Shown here: piece after piece, positions 34,753 to 43,223 of the stretch
Layout of the letters: the number at the start of each line of letters is the position of its first letter
Numbering within the stretch: position 1 is the stretch's first letter
Source of the DNA: Comamonadaceae bacterium OS-4
GTDB taxonomy: Bacteria > Pseudomonadota > Gammaproteobacteria > Burkholderiales > Burkholderiaceae_C
Assembly: GCA_027924025.1 (NCBI GenBank)
Contig: AP026970.1
Location: 704,501 to 768,500, forward strand
DNA: 64,000 nt
Reading direction: 5' to 3'
The notes under the pieces: generated by a model
What the model was told of the DNA's origin: nothing
Databases searched by the model: none
What the model saw: only the letters and a program-made list of their open reading frames with translations
Position numbers and translations under genes: made by a program

Positions 34753-34810
34753 ATGCTACTGATTTGATAGCTGCTCGCGCATATCTCGCAGGCGCTAGAG
34801 GCTGAAAATA
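34753..34810 (+). repeat. Comamonadaceae dispersed repeat, copy 7
   Basis: Reads 'gctactgatttgatagctgc' then 'tcgcgcatatctcgcaggcg' and 'ctagaggctgaaaat'. It begins at the stop codon of dtd. Confidence 0.85.
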
Positions 34811-34913
34811 TTCCAGGGACAAGGCAGTCGCTTCCAAAGGAAGGCCCCTGCAAGCGAGGGCTCATGCTGCGGCATGCCGATGTGAATTCACGCGCGGTCC
34901 CGATAATTTGCGC

Positions 34914-35312
34914 ATGAAAATCGCACTCGCTATCGCAACTGTATTTCTCGCCATGTTGTGGACTGGCTTTATCGGCCTCTCGGCGGCCTTGGCCAATTGG
35001 GTGGCAGGCCAAGGTGTGGACTTGCAAGGCGGGCTTCAGACCATCGCCCAGTGGCCGCTGCCCCCATGGATTGCGTTGTGGACAGACGCAGGCACAGCCG
35101 AGGCGGTGCGCGCAACCATCGTGTGGTCAGTTGAAATGCTCGCCGCTGTCATGCCGTGGATCACGCCGCTGCTGGACTGGGTGGCCCCGCTGTTGTGGGT
35201 GATCTGGGCTTTTGGCATGGTGGGGCTGGTGGTGTTGGCTGCAGTGGGTTTGCTGCTGATCGGCCGCAGGCGCAAACGTGCGACCATCGCTAGGACGAGT
35301 TACGCGGATTGA
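34914..35312 (+). CDS. Small multi-spanning membrane protein
   Basis: 132 residues from ATG 34914. A first hydrophobic helix (about 3-28) and a later pair (about 80-118), with a Trp-rich amphipathic loop and a basic end (RRRKRATIAR). I recognise no family, although small proteins like this are common in Comamonadaceae. It stands alone between dtd and ybeY. Confidence 0.65.
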   Translation: MKIALAIATVFLAMLWTGFIGLSAALANWVAGQGVDLQGGLQTIAQWPLPPWIALWTDAGTAEAVRATIVWSVEMLAAVMPWITPLLDWVAPLLWVIWAFGMVGLVVLAAVGLLLIGRRRKRATIARTSYAD

Positions 35313-35357
35313 TACAGGTGCGCAGGTTCTCGCTCGCAACGAATAACCGATAGGAGA

Positions 35358-35435
35358 AGCCGCCTTGGGCGCTTTGCGCAGGTCAAGGAGGAGCGCGCAG
35401 CGCGGGGGACACGGAGAAAAGCGCCCAAGGCGGCT
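35358..35435. repeat. Large perfect inverted repeat, possible bidirectional terminator
   Basis: Eighteen-base arms AGCCGCCTTGGGCGCTTT (35358-35375) and the exact reverse complement (35418-35435) enclose a 42-base purine/GC-rich loop. It sits between the convergent ends of the small membrane protein gene and ybeY. No T-run is present, so it may act as an RNA end-stabilising or repeat element rather than a simple terminator. Confidence 0.65.
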
Positions 35436-35461
35436 GCTCCGGAGCGCACCACCTACAGGGA

Positions 35462-35905
35462 TCAATAGGGGTTCTTAAACCCCAACCGCGCCATGATTTC
35501 ACTCTCGCGCAGCTCCATTACTTCAGCGTCTTCGTCCAATTCATGGTCCCAGCCTTGGGCGTGCAGGGTGCCGTGGACGATCATGTGGACGTAGTGGGCT
35601 TCCAGCGTTTTCTTCTGTTCTTTGGCTTCTTTGGCAATCACCGGCGCGCACAGCACCAGGTCGGCGGTGACGGGCTCTTGGGTGTAGTCGAAGGTCAGCA
35701 CGTTGGTCGCGTAGTCCTTCTGGCGGTATTCGCGGTTCAGCGTTTGGCCTTCTTCGGCGTCCACGATGCGCACGGTGATTTCGCCGTCCACCTCCAGGGT
35801 GTTGCGGATCCAGCGGATGACTTTGTGGCGCTTGAGCGCGTCGCGGTGTTTGTCTGCGTCTTGGATCTTGCCGAATTGCAGGGAGAGGCTGAGTTCTGGG
35901 AGCAT
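35462..35905 (-). CDS. ybeY: Endoribonuclease YbeY
   Basis: 147 residues. YbeY is a zinc-dependent RNase for 16S rRNA 3' maturation and ribosome quality control. The zinc motif H-x3-H-x5-H is intact (HGTLHAQGWDH), and NREYRQKDYATNVLTF is the conserved substrate strand. It follows ybeZ (PhoH-like) by 24 bp, the usual order. Confidence 0.96.
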   Translation of the reverse strand: MLPELSLSLQFGKIQDADKHRDALKRHKVIRWIRNTLEVDGEITVRIVDAEEGQTLNREYRQKDYATNVLTFDYTQEPVTADLVLCAPVIAKEAKEQKKTLEAHYVHMIVHGTLHAQGWDHELDEDAEVMELRESEIMARLGFKNPY

Positions 35906-35929
35906 GTGGTTCAGTGAATCAAAAAAGGT

Positions 35930-36952
35930 TTAGCTGCGGCGCACGGTTCGTGATGCACTGCGGGTCTTGGGCAGGCCCACGCGGGGGAGTTCGGGCTCCG
36001 GCTCGGGGATAGCGATCTGCGGCAGGTCTTCCAGCCGTGCGGCCTCGTAGGCATCCACGATGCGGGCGACCAGCGGGTGGCGCACGATGTCGGAGCTGGT
36101 GAGGCGGGTGATGGCGATGCCCGGCGTGCGGCGCAGCACGCGCTCGGCTTCCACCAGACCGCTCATCTGCGCCTTGGGCAAATCGATTTGGGTGAGGTCG
36201 CCCGTGATCACCGTCTTGGTGCCGAAGCCCACGCGCGTCAAAAACATTTTCATCTGTTCGGGCGTGGTGTTCTGGGCCTCGTCCAGAATCACAAAGGCGT
36301 TGTTCAGCGTGCGCCCGCGCATGAAGGCCAGGGGTGCAATCTCCAGCTGCTGACGCTCAAACGCTTTGTGCACCTGGTCGTAGCCCATCAGATCGTAGAG
36401 CGCGTCGTACAGGGGGCGCAGATAGGGGTCCACCTTTTGGTTCAGGTCGCCGGGCAGAAAGCCCAGTCGCTCACCGGCTTCCACTGCGGGGCGGGTCAGC
36501 ACAATGCGTTGCACCGAACTGCGCTGCAGCGCATCCACCGCCGCAGCCACGGCCAAATAGGTTTTGCCCGTACCGGCGGGGCCGATACCAAACGTGATGT
36601 CGAACTCGGCAATGTTGTCCAGATACAGCGCCTGGTTCTGGCTGCGCGGTTTGAGGTCGGCACGGCGGGTGGATAAAGTCGGTCCTTCATCGCCCAGCTC
36701 ACCATCGCCGCTGAGCATGAGCTGCACCGTAGAGGCTGCAATCGGGCGGCCAGCAATCTCGTACAAGGCCTGCAGCATCTCCATGGCGCGCTGGGCTTTG
36801 GCTTTGGCGCCTTCCACCTTGAACTGCTCATGCCGGTGGGCAATTTTGACCTCCAGCTCGCGCTCGATGGTGCGCAGGTGTTCGTCCGTCGGCCCGCACA
36901 AGTGCGAGAGACGCGTGTTGTTCAGCGGGGTGAAGATGTGTTTGAGAATCAA
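35930..36952 (-). CDS. ybeZ: PhoH-like ATPase YbeZ
   Basis: 340 residues. I chose the TTG at 36952, which begins the family-typical start ILKHIFTPLNNTRLSHLCG; the longer reading frame to 37060 adds an unlikely stretch. The PhoH core has Walker A GPAGTGKTYLAVAAA and Walker B VILDEAQNT, with ITGDLTQIDLP. YbeZ is an ATPase partner of YbeY in RNA processing. The C-terminus is basic (SRTVRRS). Confidence 0.93.
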   Translation of the reverse strand: MILKHIFTPLNNTRLSHLCGPTDEHLRTIERELEVKIAHRHEQFKVEGAKAKAQRAMEMLQALYEIAGRPIAASTVQLMLSGDGELGDEGPTLSTRRADLKPRSQNQALYLDNIAEFDITFGIGPAGTGKTYLAVAAAVDALQRSSVQRIVLTRPAVEAGERLGFLPGDLNQKVDPYLRPLYDALYDLMGYDQVHKAFERQQLEIAPLAFMRGRTLNNAFVILDEAQNTTPEQMKMFLTRVGFGTKTVITGDLTQIDLPKAQMSGLVEAERVLRRTPGIAITRLTSSDIVRHPLVARIVDAYEAARLEDLPQIAIPEPEPELPRVGLPKTRSASRTVRRS

Positions 36953-37083
36953 GCTGATAATCCGGCAAAGCAGGGGGCCTGCGAAGGGGCGCCACTGAGG
37001 CGCTACCCCTGCATTGTCCCCAATTTGATCCGAACCGTGGCCTCGCCGGCCATCCACCACTCCAGAACCCCGGACTCCGCACC

Positions 37084-37656
37084 ATGATCGGCAAACTCAC
37101 AGGCATCGTCAGCGACAAAAACCCACCGCAAGTCATCATCGACTGCGGCGGCGTGGGCTACGAGGTGCAGGTGCCCATGAGCACCTTCTACAACCTGCCG
37201 GCCGATGGCCACAAGGTCACGCTGCTCACCCACTTTGTGGTGCGCGAAGACGCGCAAATCCTCTACGGTTTTGCCACCAGCACCGAGCGCGAGGCCTTCC
37301 GGGAATTGATCAAGATATCTGGTGTGGGGCCGCGTACTGCCTTGTCCGTGCTCTCGGGTATGGACGTGGGCGACTTGGCACAGGCGGTGACCTTGCAAGA
37401 GGCAGGCCGCCTGATCAAGGTACCGGGCATCGGCAAGAAAACAGCCGAGCGCTTGCTGCTGGAGCTAAAAGGCAAGCTGGGTGCAGACCTCGGAGCCCCC
37501 TTGGGCGCCGTGGGCGATGCGCAGTCCGACATCCTGCAGGCGTTGCTGGCCCTGGGTTACAGCGACAAAGAAGCGGCAGCCGCACTCAAGGCACTGCCCA
37601 AGGATGTGGGGGTCAGCGACGGTATCAAGCTGGCGTTGAAGTCCTTGGCCAAATAG
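37084..37656 (+). CDS. ruvA: Holliday junction DNA helicase subunit RuvA
   Basis: 190 residues. RuvA tetramers hold the four-way junction for the RuvB motors. Domain I ([12 protein letters not shown]...VDVGGVGYEV-like), the two HhH motifs ([18 protein letters not shown] and [22 protein letters not shown]) and a C-terminal domain III that contacts RuvB ([13 protein letters not shown]) are all present. Here ruvB is not adjacent: an opposite-strand gene lies between. Confidence 0.97.
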   Translation: MIGKLTGIVSDKNPPQVIIDCGGVGYEVQVPMSTFYNLPADGHKVTLLTHFVVREDAQILYGFATSTEREAFRELIKISGVGPRTALSVLSGMDVGDLAQAVTLQEAGRLIKVPGIGKKTAERLLLELKGKLGADLGAPLGAVGDAQSDILQALLALGYSDKEAAAALKALPKDVGVSDGIKLALKSLAK

Positions 37657-37659
37657 GCC

Positions 37660-37705
37660 TATAGCGCATGGTTTGATTGCGCCTGCAGCTATATTTTTGA
37701 TAGCA
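37660..37705. repeat. Comamonadaceae dispersed repeat, copy 8 (diverged)
   Basis: Reads 'gcctatagcgcatggtttga' then 'ttgcgcctgcagctatattt' and 'ttgatagc'. The core is rearranged, so this copy is a weaker match. It lies at the 3' end of ruvA, convergent with the next gene. Confidence 0.55.
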
Positions 37706-37721
37706 AATTGCATTGCATAGG

Positions 37722-38891
37722 TCACTGCGCTTCACGCACAGGCCGGCCATTCGTGCGCTGCACGGGGCGTGCATTTTGCGGATAGAGCTGGATGAATAAG
37801 CGAAGTTGCTGCGCGCTCAGGGCTGCGGGCTGCTTCAAAACGAGCCACAGCACCCCTTCGGTGCAAGGCGGTGTTGTCAGTGAGCCCATGTACTGAAAAT
37901 ACCGGGTGTCTGACGGGAGCAGCTCGCTCAGATTCAAGGTCGACCTTGGCATCTCCACACGGTCGCCGACATCGAGTGGCATGTAGGTCCACACTTTTTC
38001 AATCAGGGGGTTCGGCTCGCCGGGGTCCAAAGAGACGGCGACGATAGCGAGCTGGCCCTGCTCATTCTGGTGGTGCAAGTGGGCCACCATCGAAAAGCGG
38101 CGGTAGTTGATCGCCATCTCGGACGGGCTGTGGAAGTCCACATGGACCAAGCGGTAGCGCGAGCCGCGCACAAACATCGAGTTGACCCCGTCGACATCGA
38201 CCCGGATGGTGCGCCCGGTGTTGATGACGACGCCTTGGCTCGGAAGGTAGCTGAACTCGATGGGCTCTGCCGGCCCCTGCAAAGTGCTGCCTTCTTCAAT
38301 GTTGATGGGCGATTGGCGCTGGCCGTTGGCACACAGCTGGTAGTCGGGGCGGAGTTGCCCCCAGGCTTGCGGGCCGCTATCGCCCTCGTAAGACCAAATG
38401 GGCGGCGCAGCCGGCATGCCTGCAGGCGCAGCCAGTACCGGCAGGGCGGGCCCGATGCTGGTGCCCGCCATCGCTGCAGCGCGCGCCTCGATGTACTGGC
38501 GGCTGTTTTGGCCGCTTGAGCCGCTGGCGTCGCTACTTTTGCCGGGCGCTTTGTTGCGCGCAGGGGCGGTGGGGGAACCGCCGGCTCCGGGTATTTTGGA
38601 GACGTTGATCAGCAGTTTCTTTTTGCCCATCACGTCTTTGCCCAAGGCTTCACGCAGTTGGTTGCCGACCTCTTTGGGGTTGGAGGCGCTGGTGGCCGAT
38701 ATCTCGCCCATCACGGGCTTTTTGGCGGTCTTCGTATCGTTGGCCCACACCGGCGCCAGGCAGAGGCCAGCTGCCAGTAGGGCGCCCAAGCGCAGTGGTC
38801 GCGAGCGTGGTCGGTGGCGTTCGGGGGGGCGGGGTATCAAGGGTGGGCCTTTCAAACACTGGCAGGAGCTGGCGGTGGCGCCTTGCCGCAT
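37722..38891 (-). CDS. Alpha-carbonic-anhydrase-like secreted protein, probably inactive
   Basis: About 389 residues from ATG 38891 (GTG 38972 is possible; the start is not settled). A basic stretch and a signal peptide (LGALLAAGLCLAPVWA) precede a Lys/Pro/Ser/Gly-rich linker and a C-terminal alpha-carbonic anhydrase fold of about 230 residues: RQSPINIEEG, FSYLPSQGVVINTGRTIRVDV, FFSPSEM-type segment and GSLTTPPCTEGVLWLVLKQP. The first zinc His is Asp (VHVDFHSPSE in place of QFHFHTPSE). The second and third ligand positions keep His. Catalysis is therefore doubtful. Confidence 0.82.
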   Translation of the reverse strand: MRQGATASSCQCLKGPPLIPRPPERHRPRSRPLRLGALLAAGLCLAPVWANDTKTAKKPVMGEISATSASNPKEVGNQLREALGKDVMGKKKLLINVSKIPGAGGSPTAPARNKAPGKSSDASGSSGQNSRQYIEARAAAMAGTSIGPALPVLAAPAGMPAAPPIWSYEGDSGPQAWGQLRPDYQLCANGQRQSPINIEEGSTLQGPAEPIEFSYLPSQGVVINTGRTIRVDVDGVNSMFVRGSRYRLVHVDFHSPSEMAINYRRFSMVAHLHHQNEQGQLAIVAVSLDPGEPNPLIEKVWTYMPLDVGDRVEMPRSTLNLSELLPSDTRYFQYMGSLTTPPCTEGVLWLVLKQPAALSAQQLRLFIQLYPQNARPVQRTNGRPVREAQ

Positions 38892-39016
38892 CTGACACAG
38901 TGGTGTTGTGATGGGTATCGGCAGTCGGTCCGGTTCTCTTAAGTCCGGCATGGCGCGCGCTATAGTGGGCACCCCGTTTGGGTATCTTGTTTTTTCTGCT
39001 TGGATAGGCCGCTGCT

Positions 39017-40084
39017 GTGAGCATTCAGACCGACGATTTTGCTGTTCCCCCGCCGCCTGCGCCCCGCGTAGTGTCGGCCGCGCCCGTGTCCAACAGTGAA
39101 GAGGCGATTGAGCGCGCCCTGCGCCCCAAGTTGCTCGACGAGTATGTGGGCCAGGCCAAAGTGCGCGAGCAGCTGGAAATTTTTATCGGCGCTGCCAAAA
39201 AGCGGGACGAAGCGCTGGACCATGTGCTGCTGTTCGGCCCGCCCGGTTTGGGTAAGACGACGCTCTCCCACATCATTGCCCACGAGTTGGGCGTGAACCT
39301 GCGCCAGACCTCCGGCCCGGTGCTCGAAAAGCCGAAAGATTTGGCCGCGCTGCTGACCAACCTGGAGAAGAACGACGTTCTCTTCATCGACGAAATCCAC
39401 CGCCTTTCTGCGGTGGTCGAAGAAATTTTGTACCCCGCGCTGGAGGACTACAAGATCGACATCATGATCGGCGAGGGCCCCGCCGCCCGCTCCATCAAGC
39501 TCGATTTGCAGCCCTTCACCTTGGTGGGTGCCACTACACGCGCCGGCATGCTGACCAACCCGCTGCGCGACCGCTTTGGCATCGTGGCGCGGCTGGAGTT
39601 TTATACGAACGAAGAGCTGGCCCGCATCGTCAAGCGCAGTGCCGGCCTCTTGGGTGTGCCCATGGACGAGGATGGCGGTTTCGAGATCGCCCGCCGCTCG
39701 CGCGGCACGCCGCGTATCGCCAACCGCCTGCTGCGCCGCGTGCGCGACTTTGCCGAGGTCAAAGGCGACGGCAAGATCACGCTAGATATAGCCAACCGCG
39801 CGCTGGCCATGCTGGATGTGGACCCGCAAGGCTTTGACCTGATGGACCGCAAGTTGCTGGAGGCGGTGATTCACCGCTTCGACGGCGGCCCCGTGGGGCT
39901 GGACAACATTGCCGCCAGCATCGGCGAAGAGCGCGAAACCATTGAAGACGTCATCGAGCCCTACCTGATCCAGCAGGGTTACCTGCAGCGCACCCCGCGC
40001 GGCCGCATCGCCACGCTGGCGGCCTACCGCCACCTCGGAGTCACCGCGCCCGCGGGGCCGGTGGTGGATTTGTTGGGGGACTAA
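39017..40084 (+). CDS. ruvB: Holliday junction branch migration ATPase RuvB
   Basis: 355 residues with a GTG start. RuvB is the hexameric AAA+ motor of branch migration. Walker A ([17 protein letters not shown]), Walker B (FIDEIHRL), sensor I (GATTRAGML) and the C-terminal winged helix ([20 protein letters not shown]) are complete. It acts with RuvA, 1.4 kb upstream on the same strand. Confidence 0.97.
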   Translation: MSIQTDDFAVPPPPAPRVVSAAPVSNSEEAIERALRPKLLDEYVGQAKVREQLEIFIGAAKKRDEALDHVLLFGPPGLGKTTLSHIIAHELGVNLRQTSGPVLEKPKDLAALLTNLEKNDVLFIDEIHRLSAVVEEILYPALEDYKIDIMIGEGPAARSIKLDLQPFTLVGATTRAGMLTNPLRDRFGIVARLEFYTNEELARIVKRSAGLLGVPMDEDGGFEIARRSRGTPRIANRLLRRVRDFAEVKGDGKITLDIANRALAMLDVDPQGFDLMDRKLLEAVIHRFDGGPVGLDNIAASIGEERETIEDVIEPYLIQQGYLQRTPRGRIATLAAYRHLGVTAPAGPVVDLLGD

Positions 40085-40214
40085 GCCACTGGTGCTTTGC
40101 AAGCGTAGATCGCTCGGTAAAGATTTGTAAAATATTTGGCAGAGAACGAAAAGAACCGCGCCAATCGCTCACCTGCAGCCCAGGTGTTCGTGGTGACCAC
40201 AGGGAGTGAAGAGA

Positions 40215-40940
40215 ATGAAGTCTGCCTATTTGACGCTGGGCCTGCCCGGCGACGCGAATCCAGAGGAAATCCGGCAAGCGCTGACAGTGGCTCAAGCCAG
40301 GTTCACCAAAGAACATCTGGTCGATCACCCCGAAGACATGGAGCGGCTCCAGTCCATTCGCGAGGCTGCCAAGATCCTGTTGAACCCGGAGATGCGGGCC
40401 GCCCATGACCGGAAGTTGCAGGCAAGCTCGGCCACGCCCAGCCTGTCGATGCGCTACGTAACAGAGGCTCCAGAGACCCCGTGGTACCAGCGCCCTTTCA
40501 TGATCGGCGCTTTGTTGGTCGCGGTGTTGTTTTCTGCGGGTTTTTACCTGCAGAACAAAAACCAGGAGCGCAAGCGTGAGCTCGCGATGATAGAGCTCGA
40601 ACGGCGCAAGCTCGAAGAGCAAGAAGCCCAGCAAAAACTGGCGGAGTCCGCCAAACGCGAAGCGATGGTGGCCAAAATGAATGCCGATGCCAAAGCCAGC
40701 GAAGAAAAACTTCGCCGCGAAAGCCTGGTTTCCTCCAGAAACGCGGAATACCAAAACTCTCTGGCCATGTCGCAGCAGAATCAACGGGCCTATCTCGAGC
40801 GATCAGAGGCCCTGCGCAAAGAGTCGGCCGAGAGAAACGCCAAGTATCAAGCGCAACAGGATGCCCAAAGAAACTTGGCGATTGACCAACAGCGCATTCG
40901 TAACCTTTGCATGCAAAACTACGGCAGGTCGCACTGCTGA
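40215..40940 (+). CDS. J-domain-like membrane protein with coiled coil
   Basis: 241 residues from ATG 40215. The first about 65 residues look like a J domain (YLTLGLPGDANPEEIRQAL...LQSIREAAKILLNPEMRAAHDRKLQ), but the essential HPD reads HPED, so Hsp70 stimulation is doubtful. One membrane helix follows (FMIGALLVAVLFSAGFYL, about 97-114), then a long Lys/Glu/Gln-rich coiled coil up to a Cys-ended tail. I do not recognise a named family. It is convergent with the sterol desaturase gene. Confidence 0.75.
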   Translation: MKSAYLTLGLPGDANPEEIRQALTVAQARFTKEHLVDHPEDMERLQSIREAAKILLNPEMRAAHDRKLQASSATPSLSMRYVTEAPETPWYQRPFMIGALLVAVLFSAGFYLQNKNQERKRELAMIELERRKLEEQEAQQKLAESAKREAMVAKMNADAKASEEKLRRESLVSSRNAEYQNSLAMSQQNQRAYLERSEALRKESAERNAKYQAQQDAQRNLAIDQQRIRNLCMQNYGRSHC

Positions 40941-40949
40941 GCGACCGCG

Positions 40950-42674
40950 TCAGGCTTTGCTGTTGCGGGTGATCAGCAACTGCGCAGCAAAGTAAGTCAC
41001 CAAAATCCAGAATGAGGCCAGCGGCACCGGCATCAGGAACTTGTTGACCGCGATCAGCGCGTCACTCGCCATGAAGACGCAAGCGCCCAGCGCCACGCGA
41101 TCAGCGGCTGCATCGCCCAGCGTGCGGGCGCGGCCCAAGGCCTGAGACGTCATCAGGCAAATCACGGTGATGTAGGCGGCCACAGCGATTTGTAGGCCTG
41201 CGTCGGGCAAATGGCTCCACAGCACGGCATACACCCCGGCGCCAACTGCCAGCACTCCTTGCAAGGCCCGGCGGTTGGCAAACCACGGCGCATCCTGCCG
41301 GAACAGGGCAATATAGAAGGCGTGCGCCACCAGGAACGCCGCCAGCCCGGGGATGAAGTAGTCGCCCGGTAGCATCAGGAATACATCACCCGCCAGCGAA
41401 AACACCAACGCCGCAAGCAGCAAGGCAGTCGATTTAGAGTGTTTTTTGGCACTAGCGCTCATGGAATAAGCGCGACTAGCTACAAAAATAATAGCAATCA
41501 TCATCACCAGTGGCTTGGCCAGCAGGTGGCCAGGCAGCAGGTCCACTGCACTCAGGCTGGCCCAAGCCGCAGCTTCTACGGCCAAGACTTCCAGCGTGCC
41601 CAGGCCCTGTTGCATGAATCGGCCGACCGCCCATACCGAGGCAAACAGGCCCGCCGCATAAAGCACGGCATCGGCAAAACTCAGACTGTCCGCGACCCAC
41701 AAAAATGCCGCCACAGCACCCAGCAGCCCCAAAAACTGGAGGCCGGCGAACCACTGCTGGCGGGTGCTGAGGGGCGGGTTAAACGTTTGCACCTGTTCCA
41801 AGCGGAATGCAGGTTTGGGGTGGGCCGCGGCCAGGTCTGCCGGTTGCCAGCCCGGCGGCATGAACCATACGCGCAGCTTGTCGACCCAGCGGCGGGTAGC
41901 CCAACTATCCTTGGCCAAGCCCCAGTACACCTCGGCATTGGCCCAGACCGGGTCCCAGCTATTGAGCGCACCGCGGGTGCCGTAGACGCAGGGTTCATCT
42001 TCCTCCCGGAAAGTGCCAAACATGCGGTCCCACACCATCAAGATGCCGCCGTAGTTTTTGTCGATGTACGGGTCGTTCACCGCGTGGTGCACCCGGTGGT
42101 TGCTGGGCGAGCAAAACACCCGGTCAAACCAGCCCAGCTTGCCCACCTGCTCGGTGTGCACCCAGAACTGATAAAGCAGGTCGATCAGCGCCACGATGCC
42201 GAAAATCAGCGGTGGCACTCCGGCGATGGCCATCGGCAGGTAAAACACCCAGCCAAAGAATGCCCCGCTACTGGTCTGGCGCAGCGCGGTCGAGAGGTTG
42301 TAGTGCTGGCTCTGGTGATGCACCACATGGGCCGCCCAGAACAGCGCCACCACATGGCCGGCGCGGTGCAGCCAGTAGTAGCAAAAATCGTAAAACACCA
42401 AGGCCAGCACCACGCCGTACCAGGTGCTCCAGAACGCAAGGTCGGGGTACAAGGCAACCGCGTTGAACACCGCAGCATAAATACCCACCGTGAGCACCTT
42501 GCTCAGCACCCCTGCCACCTGGCTCAGGATCCCGAGGCTGATGCTGTTGATCGCGTCATTGAGGCGATAGGCCCGGCTGCCCGGCACGCGGGCGTTGGCA
42601 CGCCGGCTCCAGGCGAACTCCAAGGCGATGAGGAGGAAGAAAACCGGGGTGGCGAAGACAATGATTTTGCTCAT
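40950..42674 (-). CDS. Sterol-desaturase-family/YhhN (lysoplasmalogenase-like) fusion membrane protein
   Basis: 574 residues. The first half (about 1-275) is a membrane di-iron hydroxylase of the fatty-acid hydroxylase/sterol desaturase family with three His boxes: HRAGH, HVVHH and NHRVHH. A four-helix joining region follows. The last about 190 residues are a YhhN/TMEM86 domain (LAKPLVMMIAI, LAGDVFLMLPGDYFIPGLAAFLVAHAFY, MASDALIAVNKF). In animals, alkylglycerol monooxygenase belongs to the first family and TMEM86 is a lysoplasmalogenase, so ether-lipid cleavage is a tempting function. A repeat copy encodes residues of about 392-409. Confidence 0.88.
   Translation of the reverse strand: MSKIIVFATPVFFLLIALEFAWSRRANARVPGSRAYRLNDAINSISLGILSQVAGVLSKVLTVGIYAAVFNAVALYPDLAFWSTWYGVVLALVFYDFCYYWLHRAGHVVALFWAAHVVHHQSQHYNLSTALRQTSSGAFFGWVFYLPMAIAGVPPLIFGIVALIDLLYQFWVHTEQVGKLGWFDRVFCSPSNHRVHHAVNDPYIDKNYGGILMVWDRMFGTFREEDEPCVYGTRGALNSWDPVWANAEVYWGLAKDSWATRRWVDKLRVWFMPPGWQPADLAAAHPKPAFRLEQVQTFNPPLSTRQQWFAGLQFLGLLGAVAAFLWVADSLSFADAVLYAAGLFASVWAVGRFMQQGLGTLEVLAVEAAAWASLSAVDLLPGHLLAKPLVMMIAIIFVASRAYSMSASAKKHSKSTALLLAALVFSLAGDVFLMLPGDYFIPGLAAFLVAHAFYIALFRQDAPWFANRRALQGVLAVGAGVYAVLWSHLPDAGLQIAVAAYITVICLMTSQALGRARTLGDAAADRVALGACVFMASDALIAVNKFLMPVPLASFWILVTYFAAQLLITRNSKA
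41448..41497 (-). repeat. Comamonadaceae dispersed repeat, copy 9 (inside the fusion gene)
   Basis: On the minus strand 'attatttttgtagctagtcg' then 'cgcttattccatgagcgcta' is read in frame as IIFVASRAYSMSASA. It lies in the loop after the first helix of the YhhN domain. Confidence 0.8.
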
Positions 42675-42743
42675 ACGGCATTTTTGCCGAGCAAGCGCTT
42701 GGTGCTGATCGGGGGAACCCTAGGCCGCGCTGGGGGCGGACGC

Positions 42744-43205
42744 CTAATTTTGTCCGCGGAAGTCGCGCCACTGCACCCGGGTGAACCAACCGGTGACACC
42801 GCCTAGCGCCGCATAAAAGGCTAATAGAGCCCAATCTACCGCCGGAAAATCCCACACATAGCCGATCACCGCCGCCACGCTGATCACGCACAGCAGTCCG
42901 GAGAGCAGCGCAAACATCAGCGCGAGAAAACGCTCCACGCCGGACTTGACGTTGTCCATGGTGTGGCGCGTTTCCTGCCAGGCATCGGCTGCATCGGCTA
43001 AGGGGCTCCGGGCTTGCGCGACCATGGCTTCGGCCACATTGCCTTGCTGTACCAGCGCCGCAAAGTCACCTTGGCGGGGGCGTGCTGCGCGCTTGCGCCA
43101 CCACAGGCCGAAAAACACCGCAGCGATGACCGCGATGATGATGCCGGCGTACAGCAACTGGTCTTGCCACGGGACGGAGCCTGCGTGCAGGGCGTAATGG
43201 AGCAT
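42744..43205 (-). CDS. Small membrane protein with three helices
   Basis: 153 residues. A first helix (about 19-35), a soluble Gln/Ala-rich stretch and two more helices (about 93-115 and 122-138). No known family recognised. It lies 18 bp downstream of the histidine phosphatase gene and upstream of the desaturase fusion, on the same strand, and so may share a transcript. Confidence 0.7.
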   Translation of the reverse strand: MLHYALHAGSVPWQDQLLYAGIIIAVIAAVFFGLWWRKRAARPRQGDFAALVQQGNVAEAMVAQARSPLADAADAWQETRHTMDNVKSGVERFLALMFALLSGLLCVISVAAVIGYVWDFPAVDWALLAFYAALGGVTGWFTRVQWRDFRGQN

Positions 43206-43223
43206 GGCGGGTTTACTTGAGCG

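Noticed and set aside
40081-40205. Possible tRNA or small RNA in the gap after ruvB
   Set aside because: No cloverleaf arms or T-loop sequence could be found, and no terminator with a T-run.
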